Below, piece after piece: positions 22,232 to 33,049 of a stretch of 64,000 nt of DNA (within the stretch, counting starts at the first letter, position 1; every line of letters starts with the position of its first letter). The DNA is taken from contig CM061919.1 in assembly GCA_031002005.1 (NCBI GenBank), positions 11,355,687 to 11,419,686 of the forward strand, written 5' to 3'. The notes beneath the pieces were generated by a model that was not told the origin of the DNA, ran no database searches, and saw only the letters and a program-made list of their open reading frames with translations. This stretch comes from Vandiemenella viatica (taxonomy: Eukaryota; Arthropoda; Insecta; Orthoptera; Morabidae). Position numbers and translations under genes: made by a program.

Positions 22232-22470
22232 AAGTTGTCTACCTATTTGAGGGATGTACTGGAGATGGTAACATACAAGTCTAGGATGGTAGCTCCAGGA
22301 ACAGATTGCACCTACACTTCAGTTTTCTGAGTATTGATAGTAGGACAAATTGATCGAATGCACTCTTGAAGTGATTAACAGATTGCTGAATCTGCTTACG
22401 AGTACGTGCTGGAGAGGAGTTGTCATTTGTGTACTGCATTTCCATTATCTATGTGAGGGCAATTAATCTT
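22232..22470 (-). pseudogene. Non-LTR RT palm/thumb fragment (5' half)
   Basis: The minus strand gives MEMQYTNDNSSP (22450-22415), a mutated YADD catalytic box (YTND), then an LQHVLVSRFSNLL-like helix region and INTQKTEVQVQSVPGA, matching the SLKKTEVMHQPAPG block of this LINE class. It continues, across the hAT insertion, into 20415-19800. Before that insertion it was one LINE copy of about 860 bp. Confidence 0.65.
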
Positions 22471-23107
22471 GGTGAGTGGAGTCTGGCTGCATGTAAGTAA
22501 AAAGGTGACACCATTTAGCTTTCAATATACTATTAATGGCACTGTCCTTAGAATGGTAGATAACGCTAAATACCTAGGGGTAACAGTTCGTAATAATTTG
22601 TCGTGGAATGAGCATATCGAGAATGTAATTGGGAAAGTAAATCGTATGCTTCGATTTCTAGGTCGTAATTTAAAACAATGCACTCCGGACGTTAAATCGA
22701 TTGCATACAAGTCACTAGTGCGGCCTCACTTAGAATAGTGTTGCTCTGTATGGGGTCCCCATCAAAAGGGATTAATGGAGGCATTAGAGATGGTCCAAAG
22801 AAGAGCCGCCCGATTCGTGACAGGTATATATAGTTGGAGGTAAAGCGTAAGTGCTATGTTGAAAGAGTTAGGTTGGGAAGACCTGGAGCACCGAAGGCGT
22901 TGCTCTCAACAGAAGCTAATTGAAAATTTCTCGACTGACGTATTTCGGAATGACAGTAAACAAATATTGCTACCAGCAACATTCATATCCCAGAATGACT
23001 GCAAAAATAAGATAAGAGAAATTAGGGCCAGAACCGATTCATTTCTGTACTCATTTTTCCCACGAGCGATTAGGGAGTGGAATAGAAAGGATTTACCGGG
23101 CGACTAA
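22471..23107 (+). pseudogene. Non-LTR RT thumb and C-terminus
   Basis: Plus-strand frames: 22469-22738 encodes NAKYLGVTVRNNLSWNEHI, VIGKVNRMLRFLGRNL and AYKSLVRPHLE, a stop, then CCSVWGPHQKGLMEALE and VQRRAARFVTG. Then 22856-23107 encodes MLKELGWEDLEHRRR, SFLYSFFPRAIREWN and the end LPGD. This is the C-terminal third of a jockey/CR1-type reverse transcriptase, different from CR1-A in sequence. Two in-frame stops interrupt it. The start is truncated and probably lies in the adjacent LINE. Confidence 0.85.
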
Positions 23108-23114
23108 ACATAAA

Positions 23115-23310
23115 ATCCGACAGGAGTAGCTTTCGATAAAGTGCTCTGGCCATCCTGATCTGGGTTTTCCATGGTTTCCCCAGATCGCTCCATGCAAATG
23201 CTGGGATGGTTCATCACAATAGCCCATGGGCACCTCCTGCCATATCCCGTATATCCCTTCCAAACCATTACCTTCCCGGATAGGTGCAACGCACCCTCCG
23301 CCACACACTT
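23115..23310 (+). mobile_element. SINE family S2, 5'-truncated
   Basis: Carries only the body shared with 19055-19285 and 41938-42127: CTGATCTGGGTTTTCCATGG, CAGATCGCTCCATGCAAATG, CTGGGATGGTTCATC and a pyrimidine-rich 3' part. No B box is visible, so the tRNA head is missing. Confidence 0.6.
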
Positions 23311-23339
23311 TTAGTGAATCACAGAGTAATAGTAATAGT

Positions 23340-25020
23340 AGTAACTAGACAACCCGTGCGAAAATTTCGCGAATAAAATGCGATGAATAGTGAGGTTGAA
23401 TATAACATCACCAAGTTCAGTCATTACTCTTCATACTCTTCATTTATCGATTTTGGTTAGAAATCCAGGGAGATAAATGGCTCGAAATACAAAAAACGTA
23501 TTTTAGAAATATTGACATTTTTGCGCTTTATGGGTCGAATTACGAAAAATTCCTTTCTTAGAATATAATGTTACCACGGCGGAAACCTTAGTTTTTAATA
23601 CGATATGTCATTTATCTATATCGATTAGATATCAAGGGAAACATAAGGCTCGTGACACAAAAATACGTTGTAGAACAATTTATACTTTTGCCCTTTAATA
23701 GTTGAATTCCAAACACTTCTTTCTTAAAATATGATGTCAGCAAAGCTGAGTCATTATTCCTCACAATCGTACTTGATTTATCGATTTTGGATAGATATCA
23801 AGGGAGATAAGTGGCTCGAGACACAAAAAACGCATTTTAGAAAAATTAACTTTTTTGCCTTTTATGGGTCGAATTACGAAAAATTCTTTTCTTAAAATAT
23901 AATGTTACCATGGCGGAGACCTTATTCTTTAATATGATACCTCATTTATCTATATCGGTTAGATATTAAGGGAGATAAAGCGCTCGTGACACAAAAATGT
24001 GTTATAGAAAAATTTATACTTTTTCCCTTTAAGGGTTGAATTCCAAACACATTCTTTCTTAAAATATGATGCCACAAAGCTGAGACATTACTCCTCATAA
24101 TCCTACCTCATTTATCAATTTTGGTTAGATATCCAGGGAGATAAATGGCTCGAGATACAAAAAACGCATTTTAGAAAAATTGACTTTTTGCCTTTTATGG
24201 ATCGAATTACGAAAAATTCCTGTCTTAAAATATAATGTTACCACGGCGGAGACCTTATTCTTTAATATGATACCTCATTTCTCTATATCGATTAGATATC
24301 AAGGGAGATAAATCGCACGTGACACAAAAATCGGTTATAGAAAAATTTATACTTTTTCCATTTAAGGGTTGAATTCCAAACACATTCTTTCTTAAAATAT
24401 GATGTCACAAAGCTGAGACATTACTCCTCATAATCATACCTCATTTATCAATTTTCGATAGATATCCACGGAGATAAATGGCTCGAGATACAAAAAACGC
24501 ATTTTAGAAAAAGTGACATTTTTGCCCTATAAGGGTCGAATTACGAAAAATTCCTTTCTTAAAATATAATGTTACCATTTCGGAGACCTTATTCTTTAAT
24601 ATGATACCTCATTTATCTATATCGGTTAGATATTAAGAGAGATAAATCGCTCGTGACACAAAAACGCATTGCAAAAATATTCATACTTTTGCCCTTTAAG
24701 GGTCGTATTCCGAAAACTTTCTGGCTTAATATATGACGTCACTAAAGCGGAGATCTTAATCTTTAAAACGATACTTCATAAAATGGTTTCAGATAGGTAT
24801 CCAGGGAGATAACTGACTCGTAACATAGAAAACAGCATTTTAGAAAAAATTACATTTTTGCCCTTTAAGGGTCGAATTCCGAAAACTTTCTTGCTTAAAA
24901 TACGATTTAACCAAAGTGGAGACCATAAGCTTTAAAATGACACCTCATTCATTGATTTCGGTTAAGTATGAAGGAAGATATAGGCTTGTGACAAAAAAAT
25001 GCCTTATAGAAATAATATAT
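23340..25020. repeat. Tandem array 2, about 166-bp monomers in alternating dimers
   Basis: The block CTCGAGACACAAAAAACGC recurs at about 23491, 23650, 23817, 23983, 24149, 24316, 24484, 24652, 24819 and 24986, every 160-168 bp. Odd copies read CGAGAYACAAAAAACGCATT, even copies CGTGACACAAAAAT. Other positions alternate too (ACGAAAAATTC versus CCAAACACATTC; ACGGCGGAGACC versus AAAGCTGAGAC). The repeat is therefore a dimer of about 333 bp. It begins with AACCCGTGCGAAAATTTCGCG, which has hairpin character. No coding sequence. Confidence 0.9.
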
Positions 25021-25049
25021 ATGATAATAGTAGTAATAGTAGTGTTAAT

Positions 25050-25780
25050 GGTTATCTCTACCCTTCCATTGTTCCCTTCCATTTCTTCTATCTATACCTA
25101 TCTAGGCCTCATTTCCAGAATATTCCTTGCACAATTACAATACTTGTTTCATCCATCTCCTGTCTTCCAATGACTCCCAACCCAACTTCTCTATAATATT
25201 AATTACCCATTGTGTCCCACAATAGTTCCCACAAGCAAATGTAGGTGTTCTACATTGCACAACCTCGTACTCTTGTGATTGGCTCCTGTACTACCCCACC
25301 ATATGCAAGCAACTGTCTGAGTAATGTGTTGTATGCAAATTGCCTCACGTCCGTAGCAGATCTTCTGATTACCTTCTCCAGTAAATACTCTGTTTTGAAA
25401 CATTTGTTTGCCATATGCTGAATGTGTCCTGCCAAATTCATTTTGATTATTAAATAATATGCTAACATATTTAAACTTTACCTCATCAAAGATCAATTTG
25501 TTCTTCACCTTATAATCATTCAAAACCTTCATTTGTATTTAATAAGCTGAATCTTGTTGACATCTCAGTTTATTCCACATTGACCTAGCCAACTATGTAT
25601 TAAGTCCAAAATTCCCTGTAGATGTTCATAACATTCTTTCAATTTTATCCTATTATACAACAATATGTCACCTGCAAACAACTTAAATTCTTAGTGTAAA
25701 CCATCTACACAATCATTGGAATTATGAGTAGTAATGGTCTAAATAAATTATCTTGTGGCACTTGTAAGGTTACTTGGGCT
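25050..25780 (-). pseudogene. CR1-A LINE RT fragment
   Basis: Minus-strand frame 25532-25203 reads YKVKNKLIFDEVKFKYVSIL, then NEFGRTHSAYGKQMFQN, the equivalent of YKVGKELLAEDLKYKYLGI and NWAGHIGQVVGKVF. The region 25720-25760 corresponds to the VPQGS..GPLL block. The C-terminal domain continues down to about 25060 in other frames. It is heavily decayed and inside the Lifeguard intron. Confidence 0.65.
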
Positions 25781-25789
25781 TGGAATAGG

Positions 25790-28700
25790 GCTTTGTTTAT
25801 GAAGTTTTGAGTCAATTTTGGGGTATTTATTATGTGATTCAATGTCTGAATATATTGTTATGAGAAATTGTTGCATCAGGGGGCTTAACTGGCTCCTATA
25901 GACATGTCAGTCAAGTTGCACCAGATCAAAAAATTTGATAAAATGTATAAATTGGGATCAGCAGCCAAAATGACAGCCTTTCAACATTTATCAGTCAGAG
26001 ATTGTGTACGGTTGCTTCAGAGGTATTGGGAAGGAGCGGAACAAAGTCTTTACTGGGAGTGAATATCAAATTGAATGGTACTGAATTTGTTCATTGTCTT
26101 GGGGGAGTAAGTACTGTCACTAAATGGTAGTAATCCAGAGAAAGGTGGAGTATGGTTAAGTGTTGGTTTGTTTTCTTTTTTAGTCTTTTAGATTTCTTAA
26201 GCCACTGTGAACTTCTGTGTCTGAATGGATTGCAACTTGTATTGTGGATTTGGGGGGTATTTCACTCTATCAGTATTTAGAAGCAATTCAGCAAAGCATT
26301 ATTTCATATTAAATTGTTTGTTATCACTCCAGGAAGGGCAGTTGGCATGGGGAAGAAAAGTGAATGTTGTAATACAGATTTAATTCATTTGTTATCATTC
26401 AAAGATGTGACATAGTTTTATTCAGAAGAGTGAAGTTAGTCAGAGGTGTAACTTTGTGTGAAATATTGCTATAGGAAGCAAGATTAAATTGTTGATAATG
26501 AGTGATGTGGTGAGGCAGTATTAGGCCAGGTATAGAAAGAGGAATAACAGTAATTGGGAGAAGTAAATGAAAATTATTTATAAAGATGAAGTCGCCACGA
26601 AGCATTGTTGCGTGCAGAGGTACACGGTATAAAAAAGTAATTGTTGAGTCAGTCTGCAGCTGGCCGCCACAGGAGTCGAGTTAAGGCTACAGCACGCCCG
26701 ATATAATTGTATAGTGGACCTAATAGTAATAAAATGTTGTCCGCAAATCACGTTAGGGAAGTGCTTCATGATGACCGACGAGCTATAGTAGTGAGAAGTG
26801 GTGACACAGTGTGTAGATTTGATAGACAGAAGCTTGGTCAGAACTAGCAAACAGAGGGAATGAAGTAGTGTTTAGCCTTATCCACAGGTGGTGGCTGGGA
26901 TGGATCTAAGTACGTGGTAAATAAATCCGATGTGAACTTAAAATCGACCTGTGAAGTGACTTAGCAGAAAAATTGAACCTGCAAGCCTAAACAATCAAGC
27001 ATATTACCAACCCCACATGCATTCTTCGCTTGCCGCGAAGTGTGGACAACCACATTAAACCGCTACATGGAATATGTGTAGACACCTGAGAAAATGAATC
27101 TTTTATCTTGTCTTTGCAAAAACCATGCTTCTGACTTGGTTGAAGCTGTGTCCGACCACCGACGCTGACAGTGTGTATGGGAGAACACGCTGGCCACTAC
27201 TATTGTAAACAACTACCATTGTACACGATGCCAATTTTGACGCTGCTTTCTGGCGGATTTTGATGCTGCTTTCTGAGACGCAAGACTTCACGCTGCTGTG
27301 AGCAGCTTGCCGCTAAGCAGTTTTACCACGTGGTATTATGGGCTGCCTACAACACATTCGCGCTGAGCATCGGCCTGCTGACATCAGTTTTGCAGCCTGC
27401 ATCGCAAAATGGACATCTATGCTACAGATAAGTGCGCAGTTCAACTGCAATAAGTGTTGTTCGTGTTCTTTTCAGAATAGCATATGCTACGTGAAGTTGT
27501 AGTGTTATATAGAAGGCACAAAAAGTGTGCAGTTTTCACAGTATTGAGAGCATTTTTATACGAAATTGTGAGTTCATTAGTTGGTGCAAAGGTTTGGTAC
27601 AATTTTGAAAGAAGAAGCTAGTTTTTTTTTGTTGGCCAATAGTAAAGCAAGCACGTTACGACTGTCGCAAAGACTTTCTGTTGAACTGTCACAACAACAG
27701 TCTTATTACCACACATATGTTGCAACTCGTCGCATAGACGATTCTACAAAATTTCACCACATTCGTTGTATTATCTCTTTTAGTGTCTGTTGAAAATCAT
27801 TTAAATAAAAATTGAAAAAAATATACAGTCTTAGTTATGTACCTTTTTTCTGATTTTACTGTAGATAATTTAATAAAATTTGCATGGTATATTCTAATGT
27901 TAATGATACAACTTGGGTGAAGCAAAGTTATTATTGTTGATAAGAAACTGATTTATATTTTATAAATTTGAGATTATGTAACTATTTTTAGCAAATATTT
28001 CAGATGCTTATTATAACTCAATAGCTATTGCTTTGATTATTTTCATTTTGCTTTACAGATTGTGATTTATAAGCTTCTGTAATTGTGAAAAATTTCAAGT
28101 TAATTTAACATTCCATTCATGAGAAAAAGGTACATAACAGAAATTTTCGAGTTTTAAGAAAAATCAAGTAGGTGTGGCCACTGAATGTAGGGTTAATGAA
28201 AACCATAAATAAAACTCCAAAGAAATGTATTACACACAATAAACTGTATATCATTGTAATCAGGGAATTTTGTGGATTATTTTTCACTCAAAACATAAAA
28301 ACGTCAATTTTTTACATTTTAAATTACCCAGTTCTGATAGCTTGGTCGCATGGGCCCTATCAAACATCAACACTCGTGTTATGACCAGTGCAATCGTGTA
28401 CGATTGGAGCGTGTTGTGTAGCAAGGTTCAATGGAAATTTCAACGGACCTGCAACATGACCTTGGTCGTACAGTCTGCTATAAGCGGGGTTTAGATGACC
28501 GGACCGGATCTGAAAAAACAGGTCCGATAAAATGGGCAACCAAGAAAGTTTTCCCCCACCACTCTACACTCACACTCTCTTGCTTGATTGTTACATGACC
28601 AGTTATATGGTCCGTTTTTTCTTCCGAAACTTTGTCATCAGCTCTCATAGATTGTTTTGTGTGCCTATTACCAAGCCCAGATTTTCAGATTCTGCCGTTC

Positions 28701-28930
28701 ATTTTGTGACCCTGCCCGAGGAAGTATTCTTTTAATAAATATTTGTCCTTGATTTGTAAGCTTTATAAACTTTAATAGGACTAACCTTTTTTTATAAGAA
28801 TTCATCATGTTTTCTATTTTGTTTAATATTTTTTATGGTCACAGACGGCCTGATATTTTTGTAAATCTCCAGAAGAGATTCATACCATTGGTGCCTAAGA
28901 TTTTTATTGATACATGGTTTGCTACTTGGG
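25790..28930. other. No gene recognised (intronic)
   Basis: About 3.1 kb without a reading frame I can assign. It includes a CGCTG-rich patch at 27170-27420 and a segment at 28330-28500 with short inverted-repeat character. Both could be remnants of a DNA transposon, but I could not pair their ends. The reading frame at 27581-27793 has no recognisable similarity. Confidence 0.4.
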
Positions 28931-28936
28931 TCATAT

Positions 28937-29300
28937 TGCCGCATGAACGCCAGTGTACCGTCTGCCAGCATGGCGCAGCGGGTAGCGTCACGAATTGCGG
29001 TACCGAAGGTCGCCGGTTCAATCCCGCCCACTGACAAAAATTATTTAATTCTGTTTATTATTTCCAGAAGATTCTACATGTTTCCTAAGGTCACTTGTAA
29101 CTTCTACACATTTCATTTGTTAACTACTCTTGTAATCTCTAGTACGTTCTATCTGTGTATAAATAGAAGAGCATTCTGCCCAAGAGGCAGTCAGTGCTGC
29201 GTGTATGTTTGAGTTCTCAATAAACCTGTTCTCAGTTTAAGTGCTGTGTTCATTGACAAGTAACCTTCGAATTCACACCTGTCCCGGTTCCAACGCGACA
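28937..29300 (+). repeat. 5' LTR of the young Ty3/gypsy element
   Basis: Starts TGCCGCATG and ends CGCGACA (TG..CA). Contains a tRNA-like head with an A-box-like TGGCGCAGCGGG (28971-28982) and a B box GGTTCAATCCC (29015-29025). Further along are a TATA box TATAAATAG (29158-29166), an arthropod initiator TCAGT (29191-29195) and AATAAA (29219-29224). U3, R and U5 are therefore recognisable. Confidence 0.95.
28966..29033 (+). promoter_or_regulatory. tRNA-like pol III promoter module in the LTR
   Basis: A region of about 68 bp with an A-box match (TGGCGCAGCGGG) and a B-box match (GGTTCAATCCC) 32 bp apart, as in tRNAs and SINE heads. It is followed by CACTGACAAAAATTATTT. An identical copy lies in the 3' LTR (32612-32679). 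Whether it drives transcription is not known. Confidence 0.65.
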
Positions 29301-29304
29301 TAGT

Positions 29305-32300
29305 TTGGTGGGTGCGACGGGTACACGTAACACAGAATCTTCTGGGAAGTTATTCGCCGTTGACAACGTGACAATCCCGCCGTTCGCAATGAGAAGAGTC
29401 CCAGTCAAAAACACGGACGACCGCAACCTTGAAGTGCTTGTCGATAGTAGAAAGTTTATTAGGCTCACGAAAGAAATCTACATACCAGCGGCTATCATAA
29501 GCATTATCGGTGGTCGAGGAGACATTTGGATCACCAACTGTCACGAGCAGTCACAAATTATCCCCAAGGGAATGTGCATAGGGACAGCTGAACCAGTCCA
29601 GGAGGGCGAGCTCAACGTCATTAACGAAGATCCATGCTCTGTTACTAGTACCGACAACACGCTGGAGGAAACAACTATGGAACTGCCAATAGGGTCCGGC
29701 CTGACCAAGGAACAACACCACCGGGTGTTAGCTATACTACGCCAATTCTCTGGTGTATTCACACCCCAGCAAAAAAAAGGTCAGACGAAACGGCCCACGA
29801 TAAAGCATCGTATCAATACTGGGGATCATCCGCCCATTAGCCAGCGCTCGTACCGATTGTCACCAGTCGAAAGGCGAATAATTCGAGAGGAAGTGGAGAA
29901 GATGTTGCATAATGACATTATTCAACCTTCGGAGAGTCCTTGGTCATCTCCGGTGGTCCTCGTAAAGAAGAAGGATGGTACGTGGCGATTCTGTGTCGAC
30001 TATCGGCGGCTGAACAAAATCACAAAGAAAGATGTCTACCCACTGCCGCGCATCGACGATGCCTTAGACTGCTTGAAAGGAGCTACATACTTCTCAACCA
30101 TGGACATGCAGACAGGCTACTGGCAAATCGAGGTTGACGAAGCTGACAGAGAAAAGACGGCTTTTATTACACCTGATGGCCTCTATGAATTCAAAGTAAT
30201 GCCATTCGGATTATGCAACGCTCCGGCCACATTCGAACGCATGATGGACAACTTACTTCGACACCTTAAGTGGACGACGTGTCTTTGTTATTTAGATGAC
30301 ATTGTTGTTTTCTCGAAAACATTTGAAGAACATCTGAGTCGCCTGTCAACGGTGCTGAAGTGTGTTCAGACTGCAGGACTCCGCCTCAATCCGAAGAAGT
30401 GCCTCTTCGTCGCCAGAGAGATAAAAATCCTGGGGCACCTGGTCAACGGAGATGGCGTCCGCGCTGATCCAGATAAAGTAAGGGCAGTCATGGAATTTCC
30501 AACTCCTCAGCACATTCGTGATGTGAGAAGCTTTCTTGGGCTGTGCTCATACTTCCGGCGTTTCATAAAAGGATTCTGTAACATGGCACGTCCACTGCAA
30601 GAACTTTTGCAGGGAGACGCCAAGTTTTACTGGGATGAAACTAAAGAAAGATCTTTCCAGGCACTTAAGGAGGCTCTAACTTCCGCACCAGTTCTAGCCT
30701 TATACGACGAGAATGCAGAAACTGAACTTCACACTGACGCCAGCGGTTATGGGATCGGTGCAGTGCTTGTGCAAATTCAGGAAGGTGCTGAGAAGGTGAT
30801 AGCCTATGCATCAAGAGTATTCTCTAAGCCCGAGATAAACTACTCTACAACCGAGAAAGAATGCCTCGCAGTTGTCTGGGCTATCAACAAGTTTCGTCCG
30901 TATTTATTCGGCAAACCTTTCACCGTCGTAACAGACCACCATTCTTTATGTTGGCTAACCAGCTTGAAGGATCCATCAGGTCGGCTAGCAAGATGGGCAC
31001 TTAGACTTCAAGAGTACGACGTCACGGTGGTATTCAAAAACGGACGCAAACACAAGGATGCCGACAGCCTTTCAAGGAATCCTTTAATAGAACACAACAG
31101 CATGAATGGAATTTCAGCCCTCGCTGAATTAGGTGACGTTGCAGCTGAACAGAGGGAAGATTCAGAGTTATTAAGAACCATAGACGCCTTGGAGAAAGGA
31201 GAACCGGCCAAAGGAGGGTTTCAATTGATAGATGGGACATTGTATAAGAACAACTACGATCCACTAGGCCCCAAGTGGCTTCTGGTCGTTCCAGCTCATC
31301 TCCAGCCAGCTATTCTCAAGTATTTCCACGACGCTCCAATATCCGGTCATCTGGGATTTGTGAAGACCCTGGACCGAATCAGACGCAGGTATTACTGGAA
31401 GGGTCTCTACCGATCTGTCAAGCATTATGTGAGTCACTGTAAGGAGTGCCAGCGACGGAAACATGTGCCGCAATTACCTCCAGGTCATCTAGTACCAATT
31501 CCACCTGCAGCAGCTCCATTCCACCGAATTGGGATCGACCTTTTGGGGAGGTTCCCGAAGTCGACAACCGGTAACCGATGGATAATAGTCTGCACCGACT
31601 ACCTCACGCGCTACGCTGTCACCAAACCTGTGCCGACTGCAGAAGCTCCAGAGGTTGCAAAATTTCTAGTAGAAGACATTATTTTGAAGCATGGAGCACC
31701 ACGTGTGATGATATCCGATCGTGGAAAGGTATTCCAGTCAAGACTAGTATCAGAGGTCATGTCAAGATGCGACGTTGTCCACAGGATGACAACTGCATAC
31801 CACCCTCAGACAAACGGTCTCACAGAACGCTTCAACAAGACATTAGCCGATATGCTGTCGATGTATGTGGATGTTGAGCAGAAGGATTGGGATACAATAC
31901 TGCCAGTGGTCACATTTGCTTATAATACAGCAAGGCAAGATACGACAGGCTTCACTCCGTTTTTTCTGCTCCATGGCCGTGAAGCTGAGACCACAATGGA
32001 TACGCTGTTCCCATTCCAGCCGGACGACACTCAGGATGACTATATAAAACAGCTCATTACCAGGGTCGAAGAAGCAAGACAGCTGGCTCGCATACGAACA
32101 CTGGCCACCCAGGAGAGGGACCGTCAGCGGTATGACGGCAAGCACCGACCTGTTGCGTACAACCCAGGAGATCTCGTATGGATTTTTACCCCTGTCCGGA
32201 AGGTTGGGCTATCAGAAAAGTTACTGAAGCGGTACTTTGGTCCGTATCGTGTCATACGCCGCCGGTCAGACGTCACATACGAAGTCGAGGATTATGAGCC

Positions 32301-32547
32301 GTCTTCGAAACGACGAAAGCGAAGGGACATTGTTCACGTCCTCCGCATGAAGCCTTACTACAATCCTGACGAGCAGCTAGGCACAACCAGCTTCTTGTTC
32401 AAGGACTCTGAGGACGGTTTGGATACTGAGGAAGTCGGACAGGAAGATAATAGTACAAACAGGAGGGGCCCTCCAGAACTGCCATACAGAGGACCCACGA
32501 CAAGATCAAGATCCAGGACACTTCAGCGTGCCCCAAAAGAAATCTAA
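29305..32547 (+). CDS. Ty3/gypsy pol: RT, RNase H and integrase
   Basis: An open frame of 1080 codons. It begins at a TTG only 4 bases past the LTR; the first in-frame ATG is about residue 28, so this start is not a normal gag-pol start. Domains: linker (1-150); RT (about 175-400) with SPWSSPVVLVKKKDGTWRFC, MDMQTGYWQI, MPFGLCNAPATFER and the catalytic YLDDIVVF; RNase H (about 465-590) with LHTDASGYGIGAVL and DADSLSR. Integrase (about 660-960) has a H-H-C-C finger, then GIDLLGRF, ISDRGKVF and TNGLTERFN (D, D, E). A GPY-type module near 985-995 (RYFGPYRV) follows. All catalytic motifs look intact and there is no stop. It cannot make capsid or protease, so it could move only with help from a complete relative. 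Confidence 0.93.
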   Translation: MVGATGTRNTESSGKLFAVDNVTIPPFAMRRVPVKNTDDRNLEVLVDSRKFIRLTKEIYIPAAIISIIGGRGDIWITNCHEQSQIIPKGMCIGTAEPVQEGELNVINEDPCSVTSTDNTLEETTMELPIGSGLTKEQHHRVLAILRQFSGVFTPQQKKGQTKRPTIKHRINTGDHPPISQRSYRLSPVERRIIREEVEKMLHNDIIQPSESPWSSPVVLVKKKDGTWRFCVDYRRLNKITKKDVYPLPRIDDALDCLKGATYFSTMDMQTGYWQIEVDEADREKTAFITPDGLYEFKVMPFGLCNAPATFERMMDNLLRHLKWTTCLCYLDDIVVFSKTFEEHLSRLSTVLKCVQTAGLRLNPKKCLFVAREIKILGHLVNGDGVRADPDKVRAVMEFPTPQHIRDVRSFLGLCSYFRRFIKGFCNMARPLQELLQGDAKFYWDETKERSFQALKEALTSAPVLALYDENAETELHTDASGYGIGAVLVQIQEGAEKVIAYASRVFSKPEINYSTTEKECLAVVWAINKFRPYLFGKPFTVVTDHHSLCWLTSLKDPSGRLARWALRLQEYDVTVVFKNGRKHKDADSLSRNPLIEHNSMNGISALAELGDVAAEQREDSELLRTIDALEKGEPAKGGFQLIDGTLYKNNYDPLGPKWLLVVPAHLQPAILKYFHDAPISGHLGFVKTLDRIRRRYYWKGLYRSVKHYVSHCKECQRRKHVPQLPPGHLVPIPPAAAPFHRIGIDLLGRFPKSTTGNRWIIVCTDYLTRYAVTKPVPTAEAPEVAKFLVEDIILKHGAPRVMISDRGKVFQSRLVSEVMSRCDVVHRMTTAYHPQTNGLTERFNKTLADMLSMYVDVEQKDWDTILPVVTFAYNTARQDTTGFTPFFLLHGREAETTMDTLFPFQPDDTQDDYIKQLITRVEEARQLARIRTLATQERDRQRYDGKHRPVAYNPGDLVWIFTPVRKVGLSEKLLKRYFGPYRVIRRRSDVTYEVEDYEPSSKRRKRRDIVHVLRMKPYYNPDEQLGTTSFLFKDSEDGLDTEEVGQEDNSTNRRGPPELPYRGPTTRSRSRTLQRAPKEI

Positions 32548-32566
32548 CAGCGGGACGCTGTTTTCC

Positions 32567-32582
32567 TCAGGAGAGGGAGCAA
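32567..32582 (+). other. Polypurine tract
   Basis: The purine-rich run AGGAGAGGGAGCAA lies immediately before the 3' LTR, where plus-strand DNA synthesis is primed in LTR retrotransposons. Confidence 0.75.
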
Positions 32583-32946
32583 TGCCGCATGAACGCCAGT
32601 GTACCGTCTGCCAGCATGGCGCAGCGGGTAGCGTCACGAATTGCGGTACCGAAGGTCGCCGGTTCAATCCCGCCCACTGACAAAAATTATTTAATTCTGT
32701 TTATTATTTCCAGAAGATTCTACATGTTTCCTAAGGTCACTTGTAACTTCTACACATTTCATTTGTTAACTACTCTTGTAATCTCTAGTACGTTCTATCT
32801 GTGTATAAATAGAAGAGCATTCTGCCCAAGAGGCAGTCAGTGCTGCGTGTATGTTTGAGTTCTCAATAAACCTGTTCTCAGTTTAAGTGCTGTGTTCATT
32901 GACAAGTAACCTTCGAATTCACACCTGTCCCGGTTCCAACGCGACA
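32583..32946 (+). repeat. 3' LTR of the young Ty3/gypsy element
   Basis: 364 bp, identical by eye to the 5' LTR 28937-29300, including the tRNA-like head, TATA box, initiator and AATAAA. Followed by the ATAT duplication. Confidence 0.95.
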
Positions 32947-33049
32947 ATATAAATGCTTTAAGGATTTGAGTATCTGAAGAATGATGGAAATACACTCTTT
33001 TTCTTCGGTATCTATTTCCTTTTCCATTGCTGATTAAACAAGTGATATG

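Larger units (their letters stand above)
28933..32950 (+). mobile_element. Young Ty3/gypsy LTR retrotransposon lacking gag and protease
   Basis: Complete element 28937-32946 with 364-bp LTRs, flanked by a 4-bp duplication ATAT (28933-28936 and 32947-32950). By eye the two LTRs are identical over all 364 bp. The internal region consists almost only of a pol frame (RT, RNase H, integrase). No nucleocapsid knuckle or DTG protease motif occurs between the 5' LTR and RT, and only about 0.3 kb of linker precedes it. It is inserted on the strand opposite to the Lifeguard gene, within its large intron. Confidence 0.95.

Noticed and set aside
26580..26930. Solo LTR or promoter (TATAAAAAA at 26628, TCAGT at 26649, AATAAA at 26919)
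   Set aside because: TATA-to-initiator spacing is short, and no TG..CA boundaries or target duplication could be paired.
27100..28500. PIF/Harbinger-type element
   Set aside because: CGCTG-rich patches at one end and a GGGCC patch at the other suggested termini, but no convincing inverted repeat, duplication or transposase was found.
29305..32547. Host gene or endogenous retrovirus with envelope
   Set aside because: LTRs, target duplication, RT and integrase motifs identify an LTR retrotransposon. After integrase and the GPY module there is no envelope-like frame, signal peptide or membrane segment.
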